Counted from the first letter of the stretch, positions 17,957 to 26,724 are shown. The stretch is 64,000 bases of DNA from Halorarius litoreus (GCF_024362405.1 NZ_CP101454.1:2542001-2606000); one strand, 5' to 3'. Notes: a model not told the origin generated them from the sequence alone. Made by a program: numbers and translations.

Positions 17957-18052
17957 AACCGACTCGCGCTCTGAGTTCAGCACGACCTCAGAAACCTACC
18001 CATTCCCTGTCAGAAGTGCCGTGCAAGATAGAGAGGGTGAGTGTATCACTCG
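17957..18052 (+). repeat. Island interspersed repeat, copy 1
   Basis: First of nine like-oriented copies of a roughly 95-base repeat. It shows CCGACTCGCGCTCTG, GTTCAGCACG, CAGAAACCTACC, CCTGTCAGAAG and GAGAGGGTGAG. It lies just outside the right end of the first IS5-type element. Confidence 0.8.
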
Positions 18053-18093
18053 TTTTCGTAGAAAAATACCGACGTAGTGCAGTTCACGCAGTC

Positions 18094-18303
18094 TTACCTC
18101 ACCAGCCACTTGTCCAACACAATATCGCTGGCAGTCAAGCCGAGATATCCGCCGGCGACGATGACAACGAATGTTACGACCATATCAGACTGCGACTGAA
18201 TATTGTAGATATTGAGCCCGGCGACACTGATAGCGATTGTGGCGACTGCGAGGGCGACCAGCCAAAGCAGTCGTCGCGGATTGAGGAGGGTACGCTGTTC
18301 CAT
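18094..18303 (-). CDS. Small two-span membrane protein
   Basis: A 69-residue protein from ATG at 18,303 (MEQRTLLNPRRLLWLV). It has two hydrophobic segments, residues 12-30 and 40-60, and a basic C-terminus. On its strand, GGTATATTAG lies about 30 bases upstream as a TATA-like box. It lies between repeat copies 1 and 2. Function unknown. Confidence 0.6.
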   Translation of the reverse strand: MEQRTLLNPRRLLWLVALAVATIAISVAGLNIYNIQSQSDMVVTFVVIVAGGYLGLTASDIVLDKWLVR

Positions 18304-18370
18304 AGACGAGGTTACTGTCGTATCGCTAATATACCTTACCGGGAGTCGACGAGGCTGAGAACGCTCAGTC

Positions 18371-18470
18371 GAGACCGATACACACGCGCCCTCTATGCAG
18401 CACGGGCGTGGAAACCTCACCAAATGCTGTTAGAAATGGTGTACAAGATATCGAGGGTGGATGGAGCACG
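18371..18470 (+). repeat. Island interspersed repeat, copy 2
   Basis: Shows ACGCGCCCTCTATGCAGC, GGAAACCTCACC, GCTGTTAGAAA, AAGATATCGAGGGTGGAT and a final GAGCACG. Same orientation as the other copies. Confidence 0.85.
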
Positions 18471-18492
18471 CCGGGAGATTCGAGGGGTACAT

Positions 18493-18894
18493 TCAATTGA
18501 CCAGCTCGGTTGCCAACCCACCCATCGCTGCCATCGTATATACGCCGATGATGAACGGAAGACTCACGTCGAATCCTGCTACGACAGTGAGGTACCCGCC
18601 AACGATAGTTACGGCACCAACGGGAATCAACGCGCTGAGAGCGAGCCGCTGGACACGCCCCGTTTGTCCACCCACGAGAGTACGAGCCACGAGTATCCCA
18701 CCAACGATGGCGAGAAGAACGGCCCCTGCCGACGGGAAGAGTGGAAGTAACATATTTCCCAGTCCGAAAAGGGGCCTGACACCAGTTCTGGGGGGTGGGT
18801 ACGAAATGACGGCGGTTACGAGTGCGAAGACGAGTAGCGCTCCCCCGAAACGATTCAATCGAGGTGGTGTGTGATTCTGTTGACTACTGTTCAT
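18493..18894 (-). CDS. Four-span membrane protein
   Basis: A 133-residue protein with four hydrophobic segments (about residues 17-35, 50-70, 85-105 and 110-130) and a short polar N-terminus. No domain is recognised. It lies between repeat copies 2 and 3 and has no obvious operon partner. Frame is intact and codon use is like its small-membrane neighbours. Confidence 0.65.
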   Translation of the reverse strand: MNSSQQNHTPPRLNRFGGALLVFALVTAVISYPPPRTGVRPLFGLGNMLLPLFPSAGAVLLAIVGGILVARTLVGGQTGRVQRLALSALIPVGAVTIVGGYLTVVAGFDVSLPFIIGVYTMAAMGGLATELVN

Positions 18895-19010
18895 ATCGCT
18901 GGCAACTCCTGCAATGAGGATGTGTCTTGTGGGAGGGATAGTTCCTCAACGCAAGGACTCTCGTCTTGGTTGGGTCTTGAACAGGCGATTCGGACTACTC
19001 GGAGTTGAAA

Positions 19011-19120
19011 GACTCGCGCGCTCTATTCATCACGCTCGCAGAAACCTCATCAAACGCTGTCAGAAGCGTCGTGCGAGATCTCGAGGCTGTATGCAGCACC
19101 GACTCTTGGTATGCTACTCG
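19011..19120 (+). repeat. Island interspersed repeat, copy 3
   Basis: Shows GACTCGCGCGCTCTATTC, CAGAAACCTCATC, GCTGTCAGAAGCGTCGTG and TATGCAGCACC, then a right tail ending ATGCTACTCG that is shared with the hairpin-type repeats. Confidence 0.85.
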
Positions 19121-19222
19121 TTCTCTTTGCTGGTCGAACTCCGGGGCTAATTGGTCACAGCTCAGTTGAAATCCCATTTATCAGGCACAATACAGTATAA
19201 ACCAACCGGTCGCTGAAGAGTG

Positions 19223-19528
19223 CTACGTACTGGCCGAGTAACGACCGTACTGGTAGGCGAACCACATGAGGACCGCCGGGATTGCAATGAATTTCAGGAC
19301 ATCGAACAGCATGCTATAGAATACAATTGTCTCACCGATTGATCCAAGTTCAGGGAGCCACACTGGGAACCCCGAGGAACCCTGGCGAACCCCATCGACA
19401 GCCATCGTGAGCAGCCGCTCACCGATCAAGATCATGGTCAGGAGGCCGACAAGGGCGATTCCCGGCCGACGGAGGGACGGTTCCTCACGGAACGACGCTA
19501 TCAGGGACACTGGAGTAAAAACAGTCAT
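19223..19528 (-). CDS. Three-span membrane protein
   Basis: A 101-residue protein with hydrophobic segments near residues 22-42 and 65-93 and an RQGSSGFPVWLPELG loop between them. It resembles many small haloarchaeal membrane hypotheticals, but no family is recognised. It sits between repeat copy 3 and the hairpin-type repeat at 19,549. Confidence 0.6.
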   Translation of the reverse strand: MTVFTPVSLIASFREEPSLRRPGIALVGLLTMILIGERLLTMAVDGVRQGSSGFPVWLPELGSIGETIVFYSMLFDVLKFIAIPAVLMWFAYQYGRYSAST

Positions 19529-19548
19529 CGTTCGGTATATGCTTTGAG

Positions 19549-19635
19549 GGCTCTGTTGAAATCCTCGGGATTTGATACAAACGGCGTGCTGAATTCAGAG
19601 GGTAAATTCAGCACGGACTCGTGGTGTGCTACTCG
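19549..19635 (+). repeat. Hairpin-type repeat with IS5-like end
   Basis: Begins with the IS end GGCTCTGTTGAAATCCTC and contains a perfect 11-bp hairpin, CGTGCTGAATT at 19,585 and AATTCAGCACG at 19,605, separated by nine bases. It ends with GTGGTGTGCTACTCG. No transposase is nearby, so it looks like a non-autonomous relative. Confidence 0.8.
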
Positions 19636-19767
19636 TTCAGATTCCGTCTCATTTCCCGGGCCTATTCACCGGGAGGTTCGCATCTGAGGAGGTTGGAGAG
19701 ATTCTATGGTGTTCTGTAGGCTGCAATAATACAAAGAATTCATTTTTGTAGACTCTTACCCCGGTTT

Positions 19768-19995
19768 ATGGGTGAAGTGGGGGGAATTTCAGGTAGAGTG
19801 CTATCCGAAGTAGCGCAGCAAGACGGAACGCCGGAAGAGGAGCTTCCGCCTTTGTATGACGCAATCGACGTTGATGCACTCGAGTCGATTTTCGAACACG
19901 CAACCAGGTCGCCAGAAGCCACTCCTAAAGTCCAGTTCACATATGCTGGATACACCATCACGGTTCACGACCGGCAGACGATTCAGGTCGAGTGA
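19768..19995 (+). CDS. HalOD1 mini-protein
   Basis: A 75-residue protein that is essentially one HalOD1 domain: ISGRVLSEVAQQDGTPEEE, LPPLYDAIDVDALESIF, then the beta pair VQFTYAGYTITVHD. It begins 133 bases after a hairpin-type repeat, as do the HalOD1 genes at 32,249 and 37,940. It stands alone, with no kinase or regulator next to it. Stand-alone HalOD1 proteins are predicted output modules with no proven partner. Confidence 0.82.
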   Translation: MGEVGGISGRVLSEVAQQDGTPEEELPPLYDAIDVDALESIFEHATRSPEATPKVQFTYAGYTITVHDRQTIQVE

Positions 19996-20043
19996 TAGAC
20001 CCTCTGTATCGACCGCTCCAATCAACTGGTTACGACTACTAAC

Positions 20044-20139
20044 TCGTGACCGACTCGCGCCCTGTATTCAGCACGGCCTCAGAAGCCTCACCAGTCCCTG
20101 TCAGAAGTGCCGTGTGAGATATCGAGGGTGTATGCAGCA
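20044..20139 (+). repeat. Island interspersed repeat, copy 4
   Basis: Shows GTGACCGACTCGCGCCCTG, TATTCAGCACGGCCTCAGAA, CTGTCAGAAGTGCCGTG and ATATCGAGGGTGTATGCAGC. It abuts the 3' end of the decayed gene at 20,140-20,470. Confidence 0.85.
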
Positions 20140-20470
20140 AGCAGCAACACTTCAATTCACCGTAGTGTGCTAGGTGGGTCGTCCCTGGCTTGTCGTAGGC
20201 GATGAACTTCGACACTGGACCATCCTCCTCAATGGTCAGCCAGTGGGCAGAGCCCTGCATCTCGGGTGCCCACTGATTGTACTATGCAAATCGTGTGAAC
20301 GCGTCGAAGAACGCTTCCAGCTCTGCTTTTATCTCGACGCTCGCTGTCGCGTGTTCAATTCTAAGGAACGACGGAGCATCTGGGCTCTTACCGATTACGT
20401 CGAAGTCGATAGTCGTCTGCTTGCTGCCGCCGGGCCGGTCGATTGTGAGTTTACGTCGTGTCAGGGGCAT
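20140..20470 (-). pseudogene. Interrupted gene downstream of the AstE-like deacylase
   Basis: A frame opens at ATG 20,470, overlapping the deacylase end by 20 bases, and reads MPLTRRKLTIDRPGGSKQ, then AEL-EAFFDAFTRFA. A TAG at 20,282-20,284 interrupts it, and the same frame then continues YNQWAPEMQGSAHWLTIEED up to about 20,150, where it runs into repeat copy 4. The downstream part has sensible codon use. I read it as one coding region broken by an in-frame amber and cut at the 3' end by the repeat. Family unknown. Confidence 0.55.
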
Positions 20471-21575
20471 CACCACCGTGTTCAGAGTTCGGGTGCTGGC
20501 TGTGCTCGGCATACCATCGTGGTTCGGGCCACTGGAAGCCGCCTTCGCGGTAGACGTCGAACACGCCCCGCTCGATGTCGTCGCGAATTACGTCGGCGGT
20601 CGTTTCGTCGATACTCACGAAGTGACACAGCGGATGCCCTGGGTACGCTACTGCGTTTTCGAGGACGCCGACGACGAGGCCGGTCGACGGCGCGCGAACG
20701 ACTTCCACGTCGTCCTTGAAGTGATCGGAGATCGTGAACAGCGGCTCTCCCTCCTCGACGAGCGGGTGCGGGCCCCACTCCATCTCGACGAGCCCGCCGG
20801 TCTCGGCGCGGAGCCACGTCTTCTCACCGCCACGGGCGACCACGTGGGTCCACCCGGGCCAAGAGACTGGTTGGTCAGGAAGCACCTCGTGTTCGGCGAG
20901 AACGCTCGCGACGCAGTGGAGCGCCCGGTCGAGGTGCGCCGTCTGGAACCGGTGGGCCCGCCCCATCTCGACAGTAACCGTCGGGATACCGTCTCGACAG
21001 GCCACTCTCCGGAGCGTCCCGTGCGAGCCCTCGCCGTCAAGGATGATACTCGTGCCGAACGCCCGAGCGAGCCGATTGACGGCTGGGTCGTTCATATCGG
21101 CGCGGACATGGTACATCGTCGTCCGATTGCGCGTCGATGTGTGAAAGTCCAGCCCGAGATCGCATTTCGAGATGAACTCCTCGTAGATCGTGTTCGCGAG
21201 CCGTTTGGCCATCGTACTCCGGGCGTTCCCGGGGAACGACCGATTGAGGTCTTCGTCGTAGATGGGAATGTAACGCTGCTGGGCGAGGAACCCCGGCACG
21301 TTCAGCACATGGAGGCAGACAAGCGCACCGTGGAGGTCCTCGGGCTCGTAGCGATCTGCGACCTCCTGGATGATCTTGACGCCGTTTAGTTCGTCTCCGT
21401 GGACGGCCGCCGTCAGGAAGACGCACGGGCCGTCCGACATCCCATTGATCACCGTTACCGGAATCTCGAGCGAGTCTCCGTGATACGTCTCACTACACGC
21501 GAAACGGAATGACTGCTTTTCCCCCGGTGCGATTGTGCGTCCACCCACGGAAACTGGCTTATTCGTCATCGGCAT
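20451..21575 (-). CDS. Succinylglutamate desuccinylase/aspartoacylase-family M14-type zinc deacylase
   Basis: A 374-residue zinc enzyme of the AstE/AspA (M14) family. Zinc ligands are visible in AAVHGDELNG (His59, Glu62) and in LDFHTSTRNRT. The substrate-region RSFPGN and the VTVEMG strand carry the typical catalytic glutamate. The C-terminal half adds a beta-sandwich domain (LFTISDHFKDDVEVVRAPSTG). Family members remove an acyl group from N-acyl amino acids; the true substrate is unknown. Its start follows directly on the stop of the upstream remnant (TAGATG), suggesting former translational coupling. Confidence 0.85.
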   Translation of the reverse strand: MPMTNKPVSVGGRTIAPGEKQSFRFACSETYHGDSLEIPVTVINGMSDGPCVFLTAAVHGDELNGVKIIQEVADRYEPEDLHGALVCLHVLNVPGFLAQQRYIPIYDEDLNRSFPGNARSTMAKRLANTIYEEFISKCDLGLDFHTSTRNRTTMYHVRADMNDPAVNRLARAFGTSIILDGEGSHGTLRRVACRDGIPTVTVEMGRAHRFQTAHLDRALHCVASVLAEHEVLPDQPVSWPGWTHVVARGGEKTWLRAETGGLVEMEWGPHPLVEEGEPLFTISDHFKDDVEVVRAPSTGLVVGVLENAVAYPGHPLCHFVSIDETTADVIRDDIERGVFDVYREGGFQWPEPRWYAEHSQHPNSEHGGDAPDTT

Positions 21576-21959
21576 CTACTCAGAGTGTTGGTGTGACTGT
21601 CTCGCTCGTTTGCGCATTCGCTCGCTGTTCGTAAATCGGTATCCCTGGTCTCGCAGAACGTCGAAAATCGGTTCGGAATCCAAGATCTCGTGGACTTGAT
21701 GAACCCCATCGAGAACCGTCGTATCGTGAATGGCCATCGACACGATTGCTGCGATGATACCGGTCGCTCGACTCTGTTCTCGCCCATCGATTGCCGTCAT
21801 CAGCGTCTTCGCAGTCGAATCTACCTGCCCATCAACCTCGACCGTCACAGCGAACCCATCCCCGCCGACCGAGAGTGTCGAGACGAGTTCCGTTAGTCGA
21901 CCGAGTCCGATTGCGTCGACGACAGGGCGGGCGATACAACCCGAGCCGCGAGAGGCCAT
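21576..21959 (-). pseudogene. C-terminal remnant of a larger protein
   Basis: An open frame of 127 residues (GLGRLTELVSTLSVGGDG, VTVEVDGQVDSTAKTL, GREQSRATGIIAAIVS) that stops immediately before the deacylase start. Upstream the coding signal continues in a different frame (VVFVDVHGEANMNARTF, about 21,960-22,060) with an in-frame stop between, so the 5' part is frameshifted or lost. The C-terminal pattern faintly resembles saccharopine dehydrogenase-like proteins, a guess only. Confidence 0.4.
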
Positions 21960-22229
21960 ATGCTGCCGACTTGATCACCCGCGAGTCGAAACACAGGAAC
22001 GTCCTCGCGTTCATGTTCGCCTCTCCGTGGACATCGACGAACACGACTTGACGACGGGCGACGCGTGCGAGTGGTCACCCGACAATAACGACTGCTGCTG
22101 AGTGGATTCACCTCAAAAAGACACGGATCAACATCGTGTCTGTCTCCGACTTTCAGGCCGTTCATGGAGCCGTACTGCCAGCCGACCAACTTTTTGCTCG
22201 TCGTGGACGAACGTCTCTACTGGTACACC

Positions 22230-22598
22230 ATGTCGACAGAGCGCTCCTCCGACGGCCTGCTCCGCATCGTCCTGATAGTCCTCGCTGTAATCGTCCTGTT
22301 TCCGATGCTGATGATGGTCTTCGCCGCCCCGATGATGGGGATGATGGGCTGGTGGTGGGGCGGCGGCACGGCCGGGGGCCTCTCGCCGCTGTGGGGCATC
22401 GGAATGATGCTCGTCTGGCTCGTCGTCCTCGTCGGCATCGGCTACCTCCTCTATCGCGGCCTCGTCGGTGGTGTCGGGTCGTCGCTAACCACTGACAGGG
22501 CGCTCGAGGAACTCCGAGTCGCATACGCACGCGGCGACCTCTCCGATGAGGAGTTCGAGGAACGGCGGGCGAAACTCACCCGCGAGGAGTCAAAATAG
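22230..22598 (+). CDS. SHOCT-domain membrane protein
   Basis: A 122-residue protein with two membrane spans (residues 10-35 and 52-80), a methionine- and tryptophan-rich segment between them (MMGMMGWWWGGG), and a C-terminal SHOCT motif (LEELRVAYARGDLSDEEFEER). SHOCT motifs are short oligomerisation modules. The Met-rich segment is suggestive of a metal, perhaps copper, environment because the next gene, 8 bases away, encodes a CuA-type protein. Start at ATG 22,230 is chosen because upstream in-frame sequence is not hydrophobic. Confidence 0.8.
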   Translation: MSTERSSDGLLRIVLIVLAVIVLFPMLMMVFAAPMMGMMGWWWGGGTAGGLSPLWGIGMMLVWLVVLVGIGYLLYRGLVGGVGSSLTTDRALEELRVAYARGDLSDEEFEERRAKLTREESK

Positions 22599-22606
22599 GT
22601 TCCAAG

Positions 22607-23197
22607 ATGTCCCCGACAGGACGGCGACGCGAGTTCCTCACTGCGCTCGGAGCCGGCCTCGCGAGTCTCTCGGGCTGTGTCGGCAATCTTCCAGGGAGCA
22701 GCGGCGGCGTTGATCGAACGATCTACGTTGGGGCGTACCACTGGGGCTTCATCATCGTCGACGAATCCGGCGAGGAACAGGACCGCATCAGTCTGGAACG
22801 GAACGATGTTCTCCGTGTGGTCGCTTTCAACACGCTCGCGAGTAAAGCCGTCAAGTCCCTTCCAGCAGCGGTCCAAGACGCCCTCCCCGACCACGATGCC
22901 CTCGAAGAACGAAATGCGGAACGCATCCCGGCCCCGGCCGACGGCGACTTCCACGAACTGCTGGAAGAAGCGAACGAGCAGTACCCAGATCATAGCCTGG
23001 CAATCATGCCCTCCGGACAGATTCACATGGGCGGTGGCATGATGATGCACCCAGTTGCACTTCCGCAAAATGCCACCAGACCCATCGTTCGTCAGTTAGG
23101 AGTGACGCAACGGGGCGATTACACACTAAGTTGTCTGACCTACTGTGGCTATGGACACCCATACATGGAAATCGACGGTGGAATCATCGTTACATAG
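22607..23197 (+). CDS. Tat lipoprotein with CuA-type cupredoxin domain
   Basis: A 196-residue exported protein. It has a twin-arginine signal and lipobox (GRRREFLTALGAG, LSGC), so it is lipid-anchored outside. The mature part has a cupredoxin start GAYHWGFIIVDES with His45. Its C-terminus carries CxxxCxxxHxxM (Cys176, Cys180, His184, Met187), the binuclear CuA ligand pattern of cytochrome oxidase subunit II and nitrous oxide reductase. It is much shorter than COX2 and lacks the membrane hairpin. It may be an electron carrier or copper-handling protein. It is paired with the SHOCT membrane gene upstream. Confidence 0.82.
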   Translation: MSPTGRRREFLTALGAGLASLSGCVGNLPGSSGGVDRTIYVGAYHWGFIIVDESGEEQDRISLERNDVLRVVAFNTLASKAVKSLPAAVQDALPDHDALEERNAERIPAPADGDFHELLEEANEQYPDHSLAIMPSGQIHMGGGMMMHPVALPQNATRPIVRQLGVTQRGDYTLSCLTYCGYGHPYMEIDGGIIVT

Positions 23198-23420
23198 GAA
23201 CCGTCGTAGATGTCATCGGGACAGCTCTCAGGGGGACAGCGCGGTGAGCGAAATAGCTGGAGAGCTGTTGGGCTTGCTCGACCCACGACGAAACTCGTGA
23301 GCCACTAATACCCAGTCGCTCGGCGAGCGCGGCCGGATCCGCGGCTGCGAGCTGGCTCACCGTAGAAATCCCGGCGTCGTGGAGACGTTCCTCGTACGCC
23401 GGTCCGATGCCGTCGAGTCT
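23190..23420 (-). pseudogene. Helix-hairpin-helix protein fragment
   Basis: On the minus strand the frame reads RLDGIGPAYEERLHDAGIS, LAAADPAALAERLGISG and SSWVEQAQQL, a clear helix-hairpin-helix pattern, ending at a TAA at 23,190-23,192. The 5' end is missing: the frame meets a stop near 23,423 directly upstream of LDGIG. It overlaps the end of the CuA gene by a few bases, convergent. It looks like the C-terminal piece of a lost gene. Confidence 0.6.
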
Positions 23421-23526
23421 CTACAAGACTTTTCCTGGTCGGCTTCCTCTGGAACATCGCTCCCCCCGGACGTATCCGTTCCATTTGTCGAAGTCACCGA
23501 TCGACTCGACTACTACGACTAGCAGC

Positions 23527-23760
23527 TCACTCGCCCGGGATTGCGGCGGTACCGCCCCCCGCTGCAGGAAGCAGCATGTGTATCGACCGAGTCGCTGTCC
23601 CTTCGTCTGGTAGACTCGACATCGACTGTGCGAGACGGCGGATGTCCCGGCTGAACGCCGACCGCCCGTGCCTACCCTCGGTGACGTGCCGGGAACCATC
23701 GGCAGCGTGCATAGTCACTCGGTACCGAGACGTGGTGCGTAGCGCGGTACGGGCGTCCAC
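23527..23760 (-). CDS. Possible small protein, unrecognised
   Basis: An open frame of 77 codons (MDARTALRTTSRYRVTMHA, then RRLAQSMSSLPDEG). Codon bias is plausible but no domain or neighbour supports it. It lies in a 640-base stretch between the HhH fragment and repeat copy 5 that otherwise shows only a degenerate IS end (GGGCTGTTGAAAT near 23,811). It may be another decayed piece. Confidence 0.25.
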   Translation of the reverse strand: MDARTALRTTSRYRVTMHAADGSRHVTEGRHGRSAFSRDIRRLAQSMSSLPDEGTATRSIHMLLPAAGGGTAAIPGE

Positions 23761-23843
23761 TGGAATTAAACCCCGGAGACAGCTAGCGTCTCATAGCGAA
23801 GATCCTCTCGGGGCTGTTGAAATGAACGGTGTTTGAGCGGCAT

Positions 23844-23942
23844 CTCGTGACCGATTCGCGCACTGTATTCAGCACGCTCTCAGAAACCTCTACGAACACT
23901 GTTAGTAGCGGTGTGCAACACTCAGAGGATGGATACAGAACG
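23844..23942 (+). repeat. Island interspersed repeat, copy 5
   Basis: Shows GTGACCGATTCGCGCACTG, TATTCAGCACGCTCTCAGAA, CACTGTTAGTAGCG and CAGAGGATGGATACAG. Just upstream is a degenerate IS-like end, CTGTTGAAAT at 23,814. Confidence 0.8.
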
Positions 23943-24055
23943 CAGGGGCGGTTCTTTCGCTCTATTCTCACTGTGACATACTTCAGACCTCGAACCGGCT
24001 CTCGCGTGCACGATTCTTATAGCGGTGTGTGGACACGTCCTTGCCCCTCAGTCGG

Positions 24056-24403
24056 TCAGAGAATTGGTGCGTAGGTGACCACAACGAATACTGTGAAGCC
24101 TGTCGCAATTGTTCTAAAGAGACTCTCCGTCTTCCAGGAGACGACTCCTGCCGCCAGTCCGGCGATGAGGAACGGATTCGTTGGCGAAAGATAATACGTA
24201 CCGTCTCGGTACAAGAGGGGAGGTACTGCCAGAGCGGCAAAGACCGCTGGTGGCACGAGTTCCAGAACGTCCTCCAGTTGGGCAGGCACGTCGTAATAGC
24301 TGAACAACGCAATGAACGACGATCTGAGGGCATACGTGATGGTTGCGATCGCGATGAGATGGAACCAGAGCCAGGTTGTTGATAGAGTCTCAATGCCGCT
24401 CAT
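24056..24403 (-). CDS. azlD: AzlD-family branched-chain amino acid exporter subunit
   Basis: A 115-residue membrane protein with four hydrophobic segments, the small partner of AzlC in bipartite branched-chain amino acid (or related hydrophobic compound) export. It starts at ATG 24,403, overlapping the azlC stop by four bases (ATGA), the coupling usual for the pair. Visible signatures are TYALRSSFIALFSYY and LELVPPAVFAALAVPPLL with FLIAGLAAGVVSW, matching AzlD order and length. The pair is bracketed by repeat copies 5 and 6. Confidence 0.85.
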   Translation of the reverse strand: MSGIETLSTTWLWFHLIAIATITYALRSSFIALFSYYDVPAQLEDVLELVPPAVFAALAVPPLLYRDGTYYLSPTNPFLIAGLAAGVVSWKTESLFRTIATGFTVFVVVTYAPIL

Positions 24404-25080
24404 CGTTTGAGAGATACCCCCACAATAAGTCCGCACGACACGCCTGCGAGAAGCCCGAGGTTGTGGTTCAGCGGGGCAGCCGCGGTTGCAACACTGCCAG
24501 CGACGATAGCTGCCGCCGCACTCGGCCGATCTTCGAGGACTGGGAACAGTAACGCAATGAGTACGAGCGGGAAAACCAGGTTGACAGGAAACGCTTCGGG
24601 AATCTCTATGCCCAAGCCCGCACCTACGACGGTCCCAAGGACGAAAAAGAACCAAATCGAGACGCCACTCCCCATGAAGTACCAGTGAGATTTATTTTCT
24701 TGGGGATCTCGGAAACGCGGAATGGAGAGTGCAAAAGCCGGATCCGTAATGAAGAATGAGAAGGTGGCTTTTCGCAGGCGAGAGTACGATTGAAAGATCG
24801 GTGCCAGGGAAGCACTGTACATCAGGAACCGGATATTAATCAGAATGACCGATAGTACAACGATGGCAATGTGCGCGTCTTCCGCCATGAGGAAAATTGC
24901 GGCCAGCTGAGAAACCCCTGCAAGGACGGTAGCCGACATGAATATTACTTCAAGGGTACTGAACCCAAGTTCGACGGCCGTTACCCCGACAATCACTCCA
25001 AATGGGAAGTTACCCAATTGGATCGGGAGTGAGTCTCTAACCCCCTCCCAAAATAGCGTTCGAGACTCAGAATCCGACAT
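24400..25080 (-). CDS. azlC: AzlC-family branched-chain amino acid exporter subunit
   Basis: A 226-residue membrane protein, the large AzlC subunit. The start FWEGVRDSLPIQLGNFPFG is the family signature, followed by AVELGFSTLEVIFMSATVLAG, AAIFLM, NIRFLMYSASLAPIF and FFITDPAFALS. About six to seven spans are visible and the length is normal. It forms an operon with azlD. The transported compound in haloarchaea is not established. Confidence 0.88.
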   Translation of the reverse strand: MSDSESRTLFWEGVRDSLPIQLGNFPFGVIVGVTAVELGFSTLEVIFMSATVLAGVSQLAAIFLMAEDAHIAIVVLSVILINIRFLMYSASLAPIFQSYSRLRKATFSFFITDPAFALSIPRFRDPQENKSHWYFMGSGVSIWFFFVLGTVVGAGLGIEIPEAFPVNLVFPLVLIALLFPVLEDRPSAAAAIVAGSVATAAAPLNHNLGLLAGVSCGLIVGVSLKR

Positions 25081-25243
25081 ATCATCCAGCGGTCGTCGCC
25101 TTACCTCCCCCCTTATGGGCGCTCATTGGTAGCTACTTCGATTCATGTATGGCGGAGTATCCACCAAGAGAGCCTATCCTCTTAGAACAACTTGTCCTTG
25201 CAGAGTATTGACCGGTTTGATCGACTCCAAAGCGACCTCACGC

Positions 25244-25342
25244 TCGTGACCGACTTGCGCCCTCTATTTAGCACGACCTCAGCGAACTACCAGCGTCCAG
25301 TCAGAACCGACGTGCGAGATATAGAGGGTGAGTCCAGCACGA
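25244..25342 (+). repeat. Island interspersed repeat, copy 6
   Basis: Shows GTGACCGACTTGCGCCCTC, ATTTAGCACGACCTCAG, GTCAGAACCGACGTGCGAG and ATATAGAGGGTGAGTCCAGC. Confidence 0.85.
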
Positions 25343-25493
25343 CGGCGCTGTTCGTTTCACCCCGATGTCGATGACCTAGACGGTCAGTAGATATGCGTAG
25401 TGATCGCCGGCAGTGTGAAGCCACGTCTGTCGAGTTCTTTCTGAAGCCGCGGGGCGGCGTCACGCATAACCACCGCGGACACGAACCCTCACT

Positions 25494-25676
25494 ATGGCGT
25501 ATCAAACCACAGTTGGCTGGTCGCTCGTGTCGTCGGGCATCGTGAGCATCGTTCTCTGGCTGATCCCCGGAGACTCAGTCTGGTGGGGAGTCGGTCTTCT
25601 CGTCCTCGGACTCGTCGTGCTCTACATCCGCCGGAACGACGTCACGGAGGCATTCTCCGCACTGACCGGGTCCTGA
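25494..25676 (+). CDS. Small two-span membrane protein
   Basis: A 60-residue protein, MAYQTTVGWSLVSSGIVSIV, with two hydrophobic segments (8-24 and 30-45) and a polar tail. Its length and hydropathy resemble small haloarchaeal membrane hypotheticals. It stands alone between repeat copy 6 and the second IS5-type element. Confidence 0.6.
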   Translation: MAYQTTVGWSLVSSGIVSIVLWLIPGDSVWWGVGLLVLGLVVLYIRRNDVTEAFSALTGS

Positions 25677-25888
25677 TGTTCTACTCGGCACAGCTATTCC
25701 CCGTAGCCCCTCTCTGACGTGATCGCTACCGCGTCGTGACCAATTCGACCAGGCTCGTTCTCAGAAATGTCCGGTGCTCCAAGTAGAGGAGTGCGCGAGA
25801 CAGCGGGTATAGTCAGCATACCGAATACGTAGAAGAGGCTCTGTTGAAATTCTCAGAGGGTTACAGGTTCGGCCGGTAGTTTAACCGA

Positions 25889-26710
25889 ATGCAGGCCCTC
25901 CCGAGGTCGCGGTTACTCCGGTTTGTTGAGCAGGCGTATCACTTGGCTCGAAGAGCTGTCGCTCGGTACTCCTCGAAGTTCTCGAAACACCGGTACACAC
26001 TCCACCAACATATCGTTCTGCTGTGCCTCAAGGTTCGGAAGAATACGACGTACCGAACGCTTCTCGACGAACTCATCGAAATGCCCCGGATTCGGAGCGC
26101 CATCGACCTTGAGGAACTCCCGTCTCCTTCGACGCTGTGTAAAGCGTTCAGTCGACTCAATATGGCTGTTTGGCGGGTTCTTCTCAATCTCTCGGTCACA
26201 TTTCTCCCGACCAACGGTGTCGTCGGTATCGACGCCTCAGGCTTCGACCGGAGCCACGCCTCGAAGCACTACACGAAGCGAGCGAAGTTGACGATTCAGC
26301 AGTTGAAAGTCACGCTTCTCGTAGACACGAGGTCGAACGCGATTCTCGACGTACACGTGACTACGACGCGAAAACACGATTCGCAGATTGCGCCGTCGCT
26401 CATCAAGCGAAACACCGGAGAAGTAGCGGTTCTTCTTGGCGATAAGGGATACGATGACCAGAAGGTTCGCGCGTTGGCCCGTGAAATTGGTGTTCGACCG
26501 CTCATCAAACACCGCGAGTTCTCGTCACTCCACAAAGCATGGAACGCTCGACTGGACGCCGACATCTACGGTCAGCGCAGTCAGAACGAGACCGTAAATT
26601 CTCGCCTCAAACGCAAGTACGGCGCATTCGTCCGCTCACGGCGCTGGTGGAAACAGTTTCGTGAACTCGTTGTTGGGTGTCTCATTCACAACATCGACAA
26701 GGCACTCTGA
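25889..26710 (+). CDS. IS5-family transposase
   Basis: A 273-residue DDE transposase with D115 (GIDASGF), D185 (GDKGYDD) and E234 (NETVN) in the same positions as the copy at 17,029, roughly 70% identical by eye. The frame is intact from ATG 25,889. The two copies are clearly different family members and not a recent duplication. Confidence 0.92.
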   Translation: MQALPRSRLLRFVEQAYHLARRAVARYSSKFSKHRYTLHQHIVLLCLKVRKNTTYRTLLDELIEMPRIRSAIDLEELPSPSTLCKAFSRLNMAVWRVLLNLSVTFLPTNGVVGIDASGFDRSHASKHYTKRAKLTIQQLKVTLLVDTRSNAILDVHVTTTRKHDSQIAPSLIKRNTGEVAVLLGDKGYDDQKVRALAREIGVRPLIKHREFSSLHKAWNARLDADIYGQRSQNETVNSRLKRKYGAFVRSRRWWKQFRELVVGCLIHNIDKAL

Positions 26711-26724
26711 ACGTTAGATATAGG

